NCBI GenBank assembly: GCA_024402755.1
Contig: JAKSTD010000022.1
Span: forward strand, 1-6,752
Origin: Alphaproteobacteria bacterium
Lineage (GTDB): Bacteria > Pseudomonadota > Alphaproteobacteria > Rs-D84
Length of the DNA: 6,752 bases
Direction of reading: 5' to 3'
Shown here: one piece after another, positions 1 through 6,192 of the stretch
How positions within the stretch are numbered: the stretch's first letter is position 1
Layout of the letters: each line of letters starts with the position of its first letter
Notes under the pieces: model-generated
The model's database searches: none
What the model was told of the DNA's origin: nothing
Seen by the model: only the letters and a program-made list of their open reading frames with translations
Made by a program: the position numbers and the translations under genes

Positions 1-221
1 TTTGTTAATTCGTCTGCTTCGTCCAATTCATCGGGGTCCAGTTTACGCAATCTTATCATCTGGCGAATATATTTTGGGTCGTACCCTGCGGATTTTGCCT
101 CCGCATACACTTCTTTGATGTCGGCAGCAATCGCCGCAGTGTCTTCGTTTAATTTTTCAATTCTTTCAATAATGCTGATTAATTGCGCATTATCTATTGC
201 ACCATGATTTGCATTTTTCAT
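1..221 (-). CDS. gapR: GapR-like DUF2312 nucleoid-associated DNA-binding protein, 3' end cut by the window
   Basis: The minus strand from the ATG at 221-219 stays open to the window edge and gives 73 residues. The protein is charged and helical. Its middle, IERIEKLNEDTAAIAADIKE at residues 18-37 followed by VYAEAKSAGYD, matches the DUF2312/GapR family pattern of a long first helix, then IKEVYAEAK-x-x-G-[FY]-D, then a basic stretch (YIRQMIRLRKLD, residues 51-62). Family proteins are about 80-90 aa, so only the last 10-15 residues should be missing. In Caulobacter, GapR encircles overtwisted AT-rich DNA ahead of forks and RNA polymerase and aids topoisomerases; that role is transferred here by family membership. 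The start is supported by GGGGAAG 4 bases upstream on the minus strand. The gene is divergent from pyk. From memory, DUF2312 genes often lie close to pyruvate kinase in alphaproteobacteria. Confidence 0.88.
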   Translation of the reverse strand, partial: MKNANHGAIDNAQLISIIERIEKLNEDTAAIAADIKEVYAEAKSAGYDPKYIRQMIRLRKLDPDELDEADELT

Positions 222-239
222 ATTCTTCCCCTTGTGTTT

Positions 240-268
240 TTGACAAGATATATGATATATTATCAAAT
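240..268 (+). promoter_or_regulatory. Possible pyk promoter in the divergent gapR-pyk intergenic region
   Basis: A perfect -35 hexamer TTGACA (240-245) is followed after 17 bases by TCAAAT (263-268), a 4/6 match to TATAAT. The alternative TATCAA (261-266) has a 15-base spacer. Either would give a pyk leader of about 30-40 nt. A perfect dyad, TGATA-TAT-TATCA (253-265), lies between the boxes and also overlaps the candidate gapR -10 on the other strand. It could therefore be a shared operator or just AT-rich sequence. Confidence 0.4.
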
Positions 269-279
269 ATAAAAATCAA
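252..279 (-). promoter_or_regulatory. Possible gapR promoter
   Basis: Read on the minus strand, TTGATT (279-274) is followed after 16 bases by TATCAT (257-252), a 5/6 match to the sigma70 -10 box. This would start transcription near 245 and give a leader of about 24 nt that includes the GGGGAAG ribosome site. The -35 match is only 4/6 and the region is very AT-rich, so chance matches are likely. Confidence 0.3.
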
Positions 280-307
280 ATGTTTTTATTTCGGGGGGAT
301 ATTGGTT

Positions 308-1675
308 ATGAAATTTACAAAGATTACAGCATCAATCGGTCCAAATTGTGAAGATAAAAAAATATTAACCGAAATGGTTCGTTCTGGTGTAAATGTGTGT
401 CGCCTTAATTTCAGTCATGATACTGGCGATGTTCAGGGGGTCAAGATTGATATGGTTCGTTCAATATCTAAAAAACTTGGAACACCTGTGGCGGTTATGA
501 TTGATATCCAGGGGCCAAAACACAGAATTGGTGACTTTAAAACAGAAAATCATTATCCGTTAAAAATCGGGCAAAAGTTCACACTTGATACCGATGAAAC
601 CCCAGGCGATGAACATCGCGTATATTTGCCAGATATGGATGTTATGAAATCTTTGTCTGTGGGGGACAGGATTTTGTTAAATGATGGTAAAATAGAATTA
701 AAGGTTGATGCTGTTTTTGATGATAAGATTGAAACAACTGTTATTCGCGGTGATGAAATTTGGTCACGGCGCGGATTTAATTTACCAGATACAGATGTCG
801 ATACAGATATTTTAACAGACAAAGATAAAAAAGATTTGGAATATGCGATTACCAAAAATCCTGATTTTGTAGCGCTGTCGTTTGTCCAGTGTGCCGAAGA
901 TGTTGCTAATGTGCGTGATTTTATAATGACGCGAACATCGCATCCAATAAAAATAATCGCAAAGATAGAACGTCCAAACGCAGTGAAACGCATCACAGAT
1001 ATTGCAACTGCGGCAGATGGAATAATGATTGCGCGTGGCGATTTGGCGGTTGAAGTGCCATTTGAACAAGTTCCTGCGATTTCGCGTCATATAATTCGTG
1101 AATGTAGAAAATTAAATCGCCCAGTTATCATGGCTACACAAATGTTATCAAGTATGGTGCATAGCGAATTTCCAACACGTGCAGAAATTTCTGATGTTGC
1201 AAATGCAGCATATCTTCGCGCTGATTCAACAATGACATCCGAAGAAACAACAATCGGTGATAATCCTGTAAATGTTATTGAAACGATGAACAAGATATTG
1301 GCTTATTCGGACAAAGACACTATTGAAAATCCATACGATTGGTCGCGCATAGATAATGTGCCTGAAAACGATTGGTCTCGTTCTGTGTCATCAATGGCGC
1401 ATTTGAACAAAGCCGTGGCTATCGTTGTTTTTGCGCGTGATACAGATATTGCAACCCAGATTTCTTGTCGTCGCCCAGATATTCCAATTATCGCGGTTTG
1501 TGATGAAGATGTAACCGCGAATCAGTTATGTTTATTGCGTGGGGTGTTCCCAATCTGTGATAAGTATTTGTTTGGTCAACGCGATGCTTTTAACTCGGCG
1601 CGTCAATTCGGTATAGGCGTTGGAAAATTGGTCATAGTTGACGATGACAAAATCAGTTTAAGAACATTAGAATAA
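308..1675 (+). CDS. pyk: Pyruvate kinase
   Basis: The 455-aa protein should transfer phosphate from phosphoenolpyruvate to ADP, giving pyruvate and ATP in the cytoplasm. The start is set at 308, not the in-frame ATG at 197, because homology begins at MKFTKITASIGP and a G-rich ribosome site (GGGGGG, 293-298) lies 9 bases before it. Visible landmarks are R32-x-N34-x-S36 in CRLNFSHD, the DIQGPK motif (66-71, like the DLQGPK of PykA-type enzymes), the B-domain lid (about 75-165), the active-site K219 with metal ligand E221 in IIAKIERP, metal ligand D245 in IARGDL, and ATQML with T277. Residues 290-320 correspond to the family TRAE-SDVANA ... ET block, with SEET in place of the usual SGET/SAET. 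The C-terminal domain (about 365-455) is recognisable (RRPDIPIIAV), but the family's Gly-rich ending (G-x-P-x-G-x-x-G-T-T-N) is absent: the protein stops at VDDDKISLRTLE. That region forms part of the effector site in allosteric enzymes, so regulation may differ. No GC-rich terminator follows. Confidence 0.95.
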   Translation: MKFTKITASIGPNCEDKKILTEMVRSGVNVCRLNFSHDTGDVQGVKIDMVRSISKKLGTPVAVMIDIQGPKHRIGDFKTENHYPLKIGQKFTLDTDETPGDEHRVYLPDMDVMKSLSVGDRILLNDGKIELKVDAVFDDKIETTVIRGDEIWSRRGFNLPDTDVDTDILTDKDKKDLEYAITKNPDFVALSFVQCAEDVANVRDFIMTRTSHPIKIIAKIERPNAVKRITDIATAADGIMIARGDLAVEVPFEQVPAISRHIIRECRKLNRPVIMATQMLSSMVHSEFPTRAEISDVANAAYLRADSTMTSEETTIGDNPVNVIETMNKILAYSDKDTIENPYDWSRIDNVPENDWSRSVSSMAHLNKAVAIVVFARDTDIATQISCRRPDIPIIAVCDEDVTANQLCLLRGVFPICDKYLFGQRDAFNSARQFGIGVGKLVIVDDDKISLRTLE

Positions 1676-1692
1676 AAAACATTTTTTTCATG

Positions 1693-1722
1693 TTGACCGA
1701 ATTATAGTATTTTTACTATGAT
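1693..1722 (+). promoter_or_regulatory. Strong sigma70-type promoter for dacA, predicting a leaderless mRNA
   Basis: TTGACC (1693-1698, 5/6) and TATGAT (1717-1722, 5/6) are separated by 18 bases. This is the best promoter match seen in the window. The -10 box ends only 9 bases before the dacA ATG at 1732, so transcription would start about 1729-1732, at or next to the start codon. No Shine-Dalgarno sequence precedes that ATG (ATTCTTTTGTT), which fits a leaderless transcript. Leaderless mRNAs are known in alphaproteobacteria such as Caulobacter. That dacA uses one is inference. Confidence 0.6.
1701..1722. repeat. Short inverted repeat overlapping the dacA -10 box
   Basis: ATAGTA (1704-1709) and TACTAT (1714-1719) form a perfect 6-bp dyad around a TTTT loop. 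It can be extended to 9 pairs (1701-1709 with 1714-1722) through one G-T wobble. The right arm covers most of the -10 hexamer TATGAT. It could be an operator, a weak AT-only terminator for pyk (followed by TTCTTTTGTT), or chance in AT-rich DNA. The stem holds only one G-C pair, so it would be a poor terminator. Confidence 0.35.
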
Positions 1723-1731
1723 TCTTTTGTT

Positions 1732-2844
1732 ATGAAGAGAGTTTTTGCGTTTTTCGTGTCTTTGTTTATTATGTTTGCCGCAAATGCCGCAGATTATCGT
1801 GCCGTATTGGTTGCTGACATTGATTCTGGGCGTGTTCTTTACCAAGAAAATGCAAACGAATTAAATTATCCGGCCAGTTTAACAAAAATAATGACATTGT
1901 ATTTGACTTTTGATGCGTTAGAACATGGGCGCCTTCATTTGGATGATTATTTAATTGTATCAAAATATGCTGCAGATGCTCAGCCGGTAAAACTAGGGCT
2001 TACAGCGGGCAGCAAGATAAAGGTTGAAGATGCGATTAAAGCGGTTGCTGTTCATTCTGCAAATGATGTTGCACGCGTGTTGGCGGAAAATTTAAAGGGC
2101 GGTAAAGAAGGCAACTTTGCAACATTGATGACACGGGTTGCAAATGAAATTGGTTTGGAACATACAAATTTTGAAAACTCGTCTGGTTTGCCGAATGACG
2201 ACCATTTATCTACTGCGCGTGATATTGCGTTGTTGTCCATGGCGGTGTACAAACATTTTCCGCAATATTGGAAATATTTTGGAATAAAAACATGGAATTA
2301 TAATGGAAAAACTTATACAAACGGAAATCGATTGCTGGGGACTTATCCGGGGTGCGATGGTATGAAAACTGGGTTTACGAATAAATCTAAATATTCTTTG
2401 GTTGCGACTGCTGAACGTGGTGGCTATCATTTGATTGCGGTTGTTTTGGGTGCAGAAAACAAAGATATTCGTGCAAACGCAGCGGCAAAAATGTTAAACA
2501 TAGGATTTAAAAAATTGGGGGTTGGTGGCGCAAATTACACTGAAAAAACGCACACATCTGCACCCACCCAATCGAATCCAGTTGTTAAATATGCAGTTGG
2601 TGATGCAAAACCAGTTTCGTATTCTGGTGGAAATGTTGGGGTTCAATGTGGTGCGTTTTCTTCGTATGAATCTGCCAATAAACAAGCGGGGCATGTCTAT
2701 CAAGTTACTGGTATGACCGCAAATGTTGAAAGAAATGATGCCGGGCTTTATCGGGTTCGCATAAATGGGCTTTCTGAAAGCGCGGCGCAAAACATAAAAA
2801 GTATGGCTGGTGCCAGTGGCATAGATTGTTATACATTTCATTAA
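1732..2844 (+). CDS. dacA: D-alanyl-D-alanine carboxypeptidase (penicillin-binding protein, S11 family) with C-terminal SPOR domain
   Basis: This 370-aa periplasmic enzyme should remove the terminal D-Ala from peptidoglycan pentapeptides. A Sec signal peptide covers residues 1-19 (KR, a hydrophobic core, then AANA before ADY). The three penicillin-binding motifs are all present: SLTK with nucleophile S49 and K52, SAN at 109-111, and KTG at 212-214 in DGMKTGFTNKSKYSL. The catalytic domain ends near residue 262. A linker rich in Thr, Ser and Pro (about 265-300) leads to a SPOR domain (about 300-370) that opens with VGVQCGAFSSYESANKQAG and ends at CYTFH. SPOR domains bind denuded glycan strands at division sites. 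The S11-plus-SPOR layout is, as I recall, common in alphaproteobacteria and replaces the C-terminal domain and membrane anchor of E. coli PBP5. C306 and C366 could pair. It is the first gene of the dacA-recR-rsmA-antiporter cluster. The gene symbol is given by family; a dacC/dacF-type name is equally possible. Confidence 0.93.
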   Translation: MKRVFAFFVSLFIMFAANAADYRAVLVADIDSGRVLYQENANELNYPASLTKIMTLYLTFDALEHGRLHLDDYLIVSKYAADAQPVKLGLTAGSKIKVEDAIKAVAVHSANDVARVLAENLKGGKEGNFATLMTRVANEIGLEHTNFENSSGLPNDDHLSTARDIALLSMAVYKHFPQYWKYFGIKTWNYNGKTYTNGNRLLGTYPGCDGMKTGFTNKSKYSLVATAERGGYHLIAVVLGAENKDIRANAAAKMLNIGFKKLGVGGANYTEKTHTSAPTQSNPVVKYAVGDAKPVSYSGGNVGVQCGAFSSYESANKQAGHVYQVTGMTANVERNDAGLYRVRINGLSESAAQNIKSMAGASGIDCYTFH

Positions 2845-2852
2845 AGAAAAAT

Positions 2853-3443
2853 ATGAATATAAAGATTGAAAAACTTATTAAACAGTTTGCTAAATTACCG
2901 CGTGTTGGAACGCGGGCGGCAACGCGTATGGTTATCGCGTTATTGCAAGATAAAACCGGTCGTGCAGAATCTTTGGCGCATGCATTGATTGATGCAACAG
3001 AACATATTCATCCGTGTCAAATTTGTGGTGTTTTAACAGATGGTGAAGTGTGTGAATATTGTGCTGATGTGGCGCGTCAAAACGGCGAGTTATGCATCGT
3101 TCGTGATTTTTCTGATGTTTTGGTTTTGGAAAAATCCGGTGTGTTTCATGGACGGTATCATGTGTTGGGCGGTATGTTATCTGGTGTGGATGGAATTACA
3201 CCAAACGATTTAAATATTGCATGTATCGCCCAACGCATAGAACAAGAAAAAATAAATGAAATTATTTTTGCTTTGCCAAACACAGTCGAAGGAAAAACAA
3301 CCCAGCAATACATAATTTCAACACTCAACAACACGGATGTTTCTTTTTCGGAATTGGCATCTGGTGTGCCATTGGGTGGCGATTTAGATTACATTGATGA
3401 TGGGACATTAACATTGGCTTTTGGGGGGCGAAAAAAATTATGA
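2853..3443 (+). CDS. recR: Recombination mediator protein RecR
   Basis: The 196-aa protein matches RecR along its whole length (E. coli RecR is 201 aa). RecR works with RecO and RecF to load RecA onto SSB-coated gapped DNA. In order there are an N-terminal helix-hairpin-helix (LIKQFAKLPRVGTRAATRM, residues 8-26), a four-Cys zinc site (C55, C58, C67, C70), a Toprim domain from about residue 79 (LCIVRDFSDVLVLEKSG then FHGRYHVLGGMLSGVDGI), and the C-terminal ASGVPLGGDLDYIDDGTL motif (169-185). The start at 2853 is preferred over an in-frame ATG at 2826 because 2826 lies inside dacA and homology begins at MNIKIEKLIKQF; the ribosome site is weak (AAAGAAAAAT). The gene begins 8 bp after the dacA stop, and its TGA overlaps the rsmA ATG. 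One oddity is Arg84 where RecR proteins usually have the Toprim Glu (VVE); RecR is not known to use this site for catalysis. Confidence 0.95.
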   Translation: MNIKIEKLIKQFAKLPRVGTRAATRMVIALLQDKTGRAESLAHALIDATEHIHPCQICGVLTDGEVCEYCADVARQNGELCIVRDFSDVLVLEKSGVFHGRYHVLGGMLSGVDGITPNDLNIACIAQRIEQEKINEIIFALPNTVEGKTTQQYIISTLNNTDVSFSELASGVPLGGDLDYIDDGTLTLAFGGRKKL

Positions 3444-4267
3444 TGAACAAGATTTTATCTTTGCCGCCTGTTTCGGAAATGATGCGCGAAAGTGGTTTGG
3501 AACCCAAAAAGCAATTCGGGCAGAATTTTTTGTTCGATTTAAATTTAACTGGTCGTATTGCGCGTTCTGTGCCTGATATAGAAAAAACAACTGTTATTGA
3601 GGTTGGACCTGGCCCGGGTGGTCTTACACGTGCATTACTGATTGCTGGTGCAAAAAAAGTTATCGCGATTGAGAAGGATAAAACAACAAACACAATTTTA
3701 TCACAAATTATTGACGCATCAAATGGCAAACTGGAAGTGATTTTTGGTGATGCATTAAAGGTAAAAATAGAAAACAAAACAGGTTATGCGATTTGTTCTA
3801 ATTTGCCGTATAATGTTGGGACTGAATTATTGATACAGTGGCTTCAAAACATAGCAAACGGTGAAAAAATAAAATCGTTAACTTTGATGTTTCAAAAGGA
3901 AGTGGCAGAACGCATAGTCGCGCGTGTCGGCGATAAACAATATGGACGTTTGGCGGTTCTTGCGAATTTAATCGGTGATACAAAAATTTTATTTGATGTG
4001 CCAAATACTGCGTTTGTTCCGCGACCACGGGTTCAATCTGCGGTTGTTCAAATTATTCCAAATGCAAAAAAGATTAAACAAATCAAAGATATAAAAATAA
4101 TTGAAAAATTAACTGCGAAACTGTTCGGGCATCGGCGCAAGATGATACGCGCAATTATAAAAACAGATTGGGAAAAATTTGGGCTAACCGGAACAGAGCG
4201 CGCAGAAGAAATAGATGAAAAAAAATTCCTTGAAATTGCGTATGGAATTGATGTAAGTTTATTGTGA
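3440..4267 (+). CDS. rsmA: 16S rRNA (adenine1518-N6/adenine1519-N6)-dimethyltransferase RsmA (KsgA)
   Basis: The 275-aa cytoplasmic enzyme should dimethylate two adjacent adenines in the 3'-terminal hairpin of 16S rRNA, using S-adenosylmethionine, late in 30S assembly. Family landmarks are KKQFGQNFL (23-31), the SAM-binding motif I EVGPGPGGLT (54-63), the acidic end of the next strand IAIEKD (75-80), GDAL (103-106), the catalytic NLPYNV (121-126, usually NLPYNI/V), FQKEVAERIVA (151-161), FVPRPRVQSAVV (192-203) and the C-terminal rRNA-binding FGHRRKMIR (229-237). Length is typical. Its ATG overlaps the recR stop as ATGA, implying translational coupling. A second ATG follows directly at 3443, so the true start could be one codon later; GGGGGG at 3423-3428 serves either. 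The recR-rsmA order is conserved overlap packing, not evidence of shared function. Confidence 0.95.
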   Translation: MMNKILSLPPVSEMMRESGLEPKKQFGQNFLFDLNLTGRIARSVPDIEKTTVIEVGPGPGGLTRALLIAGAKKVIAIEKDKTTNTILSQIIDASNGKLEVIFGDALKVKIENKTGYAICSNLPYNVGTELLIQWLQNIANGEKIKSLTLMFQKEVAERIVARVGDKQYGRLAVLANLIGDTKILFDVPNTAFVPRPRVQSAVVQIIPNAKKIKQIKDIKIIEKLTAKLFGHRRKMIRAIIKTDWEKFGLTGTERAEEIDEKKFLEIAYGIDVSLL

Positions 4268-4293
4268 TATAAAAATTAAGAGAGAGGGAAAAC

Positions 4294-5997
4294 ATGTCAA
4301 TAGCAACACTTGTATTTTTTGTAATTGCTTTTATCGCGGTTTTTTTAATGCGTTTTTTAAAGATGGGGACATTGTTGGCATTTTTGTTAACTGGTATCTT
4401 GGCAGGTCAACATGTTTTTGGGCTGTTTGAATTATCTGGAACTTGGAATTTCTTGGGTGATTTGGGAATTATGTTTTTGTGGTTTAATATTGGTTTGCAA
4501 ATCAATATGAAAAGATTATGGCAATTAAAACGTACAATTTTTGGTCTTGGTGCATCTCAGGTTTTAATGGTTGCGATAATGTTATTTCCAATTTTGACAG
4601 GTGTAACACAATGGTCCTTGATGGCGACTATAATGATTGCTTTGATTCTTGCGATGTCTAGAACTTCGGAACATTTACAAATTTTCATCGATAGAAATCA
4701 ATTACAGACCAACATGGGGCGTCAAACTTTTTCGATTTTGCTGTTCCAAGATTTGTTATCGATTCCATTACTTGCGATGTTGCCGGTTATGACTGGTAAA
4801 TCGATTAATTTGGGGGCCTCGGTGATTGATGTTTTGGTGATGTCTGTCGGGTTGATTTTGGGGGTTGTAATTGTGGCTAAATTTATTTTGAATCCACTTT
4901 TGCATCTTGTGGCCAAAGTAAAATCGCACGAAGCATTGGTTTTGGCAATTATGGTAAACATCGCTGTGTGGGCTGTGGTGTTGAATTTAATGGGCTTGCC
5001 ACCGGCATTGGGTGCGTTTTTGGCGGGTATGTTAATGTCTGAAACTGTTTACAGACATCAAATTAATGCATCCATAGAACCTTATGCGACATTGTTCTTG
5101 GCATTTTTCTTTATCGTATTGGGTATGGGGATAAATTTACCTTTCTTGATGGCGCACAAATGGATGGTGTTGGCTGGTGTTGTCGGATTGGTGTTGATAA
5201 AATTCTTTGCGCTATATATGGTTGCGCGTGTTCGTCGTGTCCCTGCCAAAGAAGCAATGTTGATGTCAATCATTTTGGCGCAGGGTGGTGAATTTGGATT
5301 GTTGATTTTACAAACAATGAAAACAAATGGAATAAACGCGATACCTGTTACACATCAAGAAATATTAACGGCTATAATTATTGTGTCTATTATGTTGACA
5401 CCAATATTGGTGGCATTATACGACCAGATATTAAAAGTTAATAGATTTTGTACTGGCACAACTGATAAAAAATTATCGGAAAGAACAACTGACATCACAC
5501 CGACTGTTGTTATTTGTGGGTTTGGTCGTATGGGGCAGATTATCGCGCAAATGTTAGATGCAGAACACATTTCTTATGTTGCGATTGATGGTAATGTAGA
5601 CCAGGTTATTTTGGCACGCGAACATGGTTATAATGTAATTTACGGTGAATCAAATAAGGAATCTATTTTACGGGCAACCGGGTTAAAGGAACGCAAAACC
5701 CGTGCGGTGGTTGTATCTTTGGATGATGAAGTGGCTGCACACGAAGTTGTTCATACTGTGCGTGCAATATCTTCGCGTATAAAAGTTTTTGCGCGGGCAC
5801 ACAGTTTAAAGTCCGCAAAAGAATTGTTGGATATCGGTGCGAAATACGCGACACCAGAAATAATTGAATCTTCATTTACTTTGGGGTCAAAGGTTCTGGC
5901 AAATGTTGGTTTGTCTGAAAATAAAATCAATTCATTGATGGACTATTTGCGTGAAGACGATTATGCCAATGTTGGCAAACCTTTGGGGGTGAAATAG
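4294..5997 (+). CDS. Kef-type monovalent cation:proton antiporter (CPA2) with cytoplasmic RCK/TrkA-N domain
   Basis: The 567-aa inner-membrane protein should exchange or release K+ (or Na+) for protons. Residues 1-380 form a multi-helix transporter domain with Kef landmarks: FLGDLGIMFLWFNIGLQINMKRLW (53-76), the TM5 motif FQDLLSIPLLAMLP (151-164) with ion-site D153, PPALGAFLAGMLMSE (236-250), SIEPYATLFLAFFFIVLGMGIN (260-281) and QGGEFGLLIL (330-339). After a linker, residues 402-540 form an RCK_N Rossmann domain with nucleotide loop GFGRMG (409-414) and acidic D432 ending beta 2, then YGESNKESILRATG and FARAHSLKSAKELLDIGA, closely like KefB/KefC. Differences from the usual family text are GLQI for GLEL (Q69) and SRTS for SSTA (122-125). 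Glutathione control as in KefC cannot be judged. A good ribosome site (GAGAGGG, 4282-4288) precedes the ATG, 26 bp after rsmA. The reading frame ends at TAG in GGGGGTGAAATAG, where a PtsN-like open frame begins in the -1 phase. Confidence 0.9.
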   Translation: MSIATLVFFVIAFIAVFLMRFLKMGTLLAFLLTGILAGQHVFGLFELSGTWNFLGDLGIMFLWFNIGLQINMKRLWQLKRTIFGLGASQVLMVAIMLFPILTGVTQWSLMATIMIALILAMSRTSEHLQIFIDRNQLQTNMGRQTFSILLFQDLLSIPLLAMLPVMTGKSINLGASVIDVLVMSVGLILGVVIVAKFILNPLLHLVAKVKSHEALVLAIMVNIAVWAVVLNLMGLPPALGAFLAGMLMSETVYRHQINASIEPYATLFLAFFFIVLGMGINLPFLMAHKWMVLAGVVGLVLIKFFALYMVARVRRVPAKEAMLMSIILAQGGEFGLLILQTMKTNGINAIPVTHQEILTAIIIVSIMLTPILVALYDQILKVNRFCTGTTDKKLSERTTDITPTVVICGFGRMGQIIAQMLDAEHISYVAIDGNVDQVILAREHGYNVIYGESNKESILRATGLKERKTRAVVVSLDDEVAAHEVVHTVRAISSRIKVFARAHSLKSAKELLDIGAKYATPEIIESSFTLGSKVLANVGLSENKINSLMDYLREDDYANVGKPLGVK

Positions 5998-6137
5998 CAA
6001 ATATTTCTTCTTTACTTCTTACTGAATTAGTGATAGAAGGGTGCAAGACGCGTTCTGTGGATGATTTTCTGAAGGTTATTTGCGATAATATAGCAGATAA
6101 ACAAAAAATACGACCTTTGGGGTCGTATTTTTTATAA
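5997..6137 (+). pseudogene. Start-less fragment resembling the N-terminus of PtsN (EIIA-Ntr); remnant or -1 frame extension of the antiporter
   Basis: In the -1 phase relative to the antiporter gene, 46 codons are open from GCA at 5997 to TAA at 6135-6137. The product starts ANISSLLLTELVIEGC and continues KTRSVDDFLKVICDNIADKQ before reading into the terminator as KIRPLGSYFL. It resembles the first about 40 residues of PtsN proteins (E. coli pattern LSSVL...QSKKRALEIISELAAKQ): a short strand/helix followed by S-x-x-x-x-L-x-x-I-x-x-x-x-A. No ATG or TTG lies in frame; only ATA (5994), ATT (6003) and an internal GTG (6030) could start it. The frame extends upstream only to a TGA at about 5952-5954, inside the antiporter gene. 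It ends before the family's active-site His (around residue 70), so it cannot act as a phosphocarrier. Homology is judged by eye. A chance open frame remains possible. Confidence 0.45.
6103..6133 (+). terminator. Intrinsic terminator ending the dacA-recR-rsmA-antiporter cluster
   Basis: A perfect 13-bp stem pairs 6103-6115 (six A then TACGACC) with 6121-6133 (GGTCGTA then six T) around the 5-base loop TTTGG. The lower stem is A-T and supplies the U-tract; the upper stem has the G-C core. The same sequence would also work as a terminator in the opposite direction, although no leftward gene is seen nearby. It separates the cluster from lspA. Confidence 0.88.
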
Positions 6138-6142
6138 ATAAA

Positions 6143-6171
6143 TTGCTTTTATAATCTATAGTTGCTATATT
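6143..6171 (+). promoter_or_regulatory. Candidate lspA promoter
   Basis: TTGCTT (6143-6148, 3/6 with the key TTG) is followed after 17 bases by TATATT (6166-6171, 5/6). Transcription would start near 6178 and give a leader of about 15 nt. A perfect TATAAT also occurs at 6150-6155, but it has no fitting -35 box; the expected position falls in the terminator T-run. A promoter is expected here because the strong terminator lies just upstream. Confidence 0.45.
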
Positions 6172-6192
6172 CATCTGAAATGGGGTTGTTCG

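Noticed and set aside
197..307. Upstream in-frame ATG extending pyruvate kinase by 37 residues
   Set aside because: The extension has no family similarity, overlaps the gapR 5' end and the candidate promoter, and the ATG at 308 has a G-rich ribosome site and starts where homology starts.
553..1293. Several minus-strand open frames of 68-147 codons inside pyk
   Set aside because: They lie opposite a well-supported gene, have low-complexity or unrecognisable products, and no ribosome sites; they are antisense shadows.
1674..1690. A-run followed by T-run after pyk as an intrinsic terminator
   Set aside because: The A6-CA-T7 sequence has no GC stem and too small a loop for a normal hairpin; it cannot be called as a terminator.
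2826..2852. Upstream in-frame ATG for recR
   Set aside because: It lies inside the dacA coding region and adds nine residues with no RecR similarity; MNIKIEKLIKQF at 2853 fits the family start.
1769..5875. Other minus-strand frames, and a plus-strand frame at 2522-2716, within dacA, recR, rsmA and the antiporter gene
   Set aside because: Each overlaps a confident gene, has no recognisable domain, and is explained by codon bias of the real frame.
6150..6155. Perfect TATAAT as the lspA -10 box
   Set aside because: No acceptable -35 hexamer lies 16-18 bases upstream; that position is the terminator T-run. The TTGCTT-17-TATATT pair fits better.
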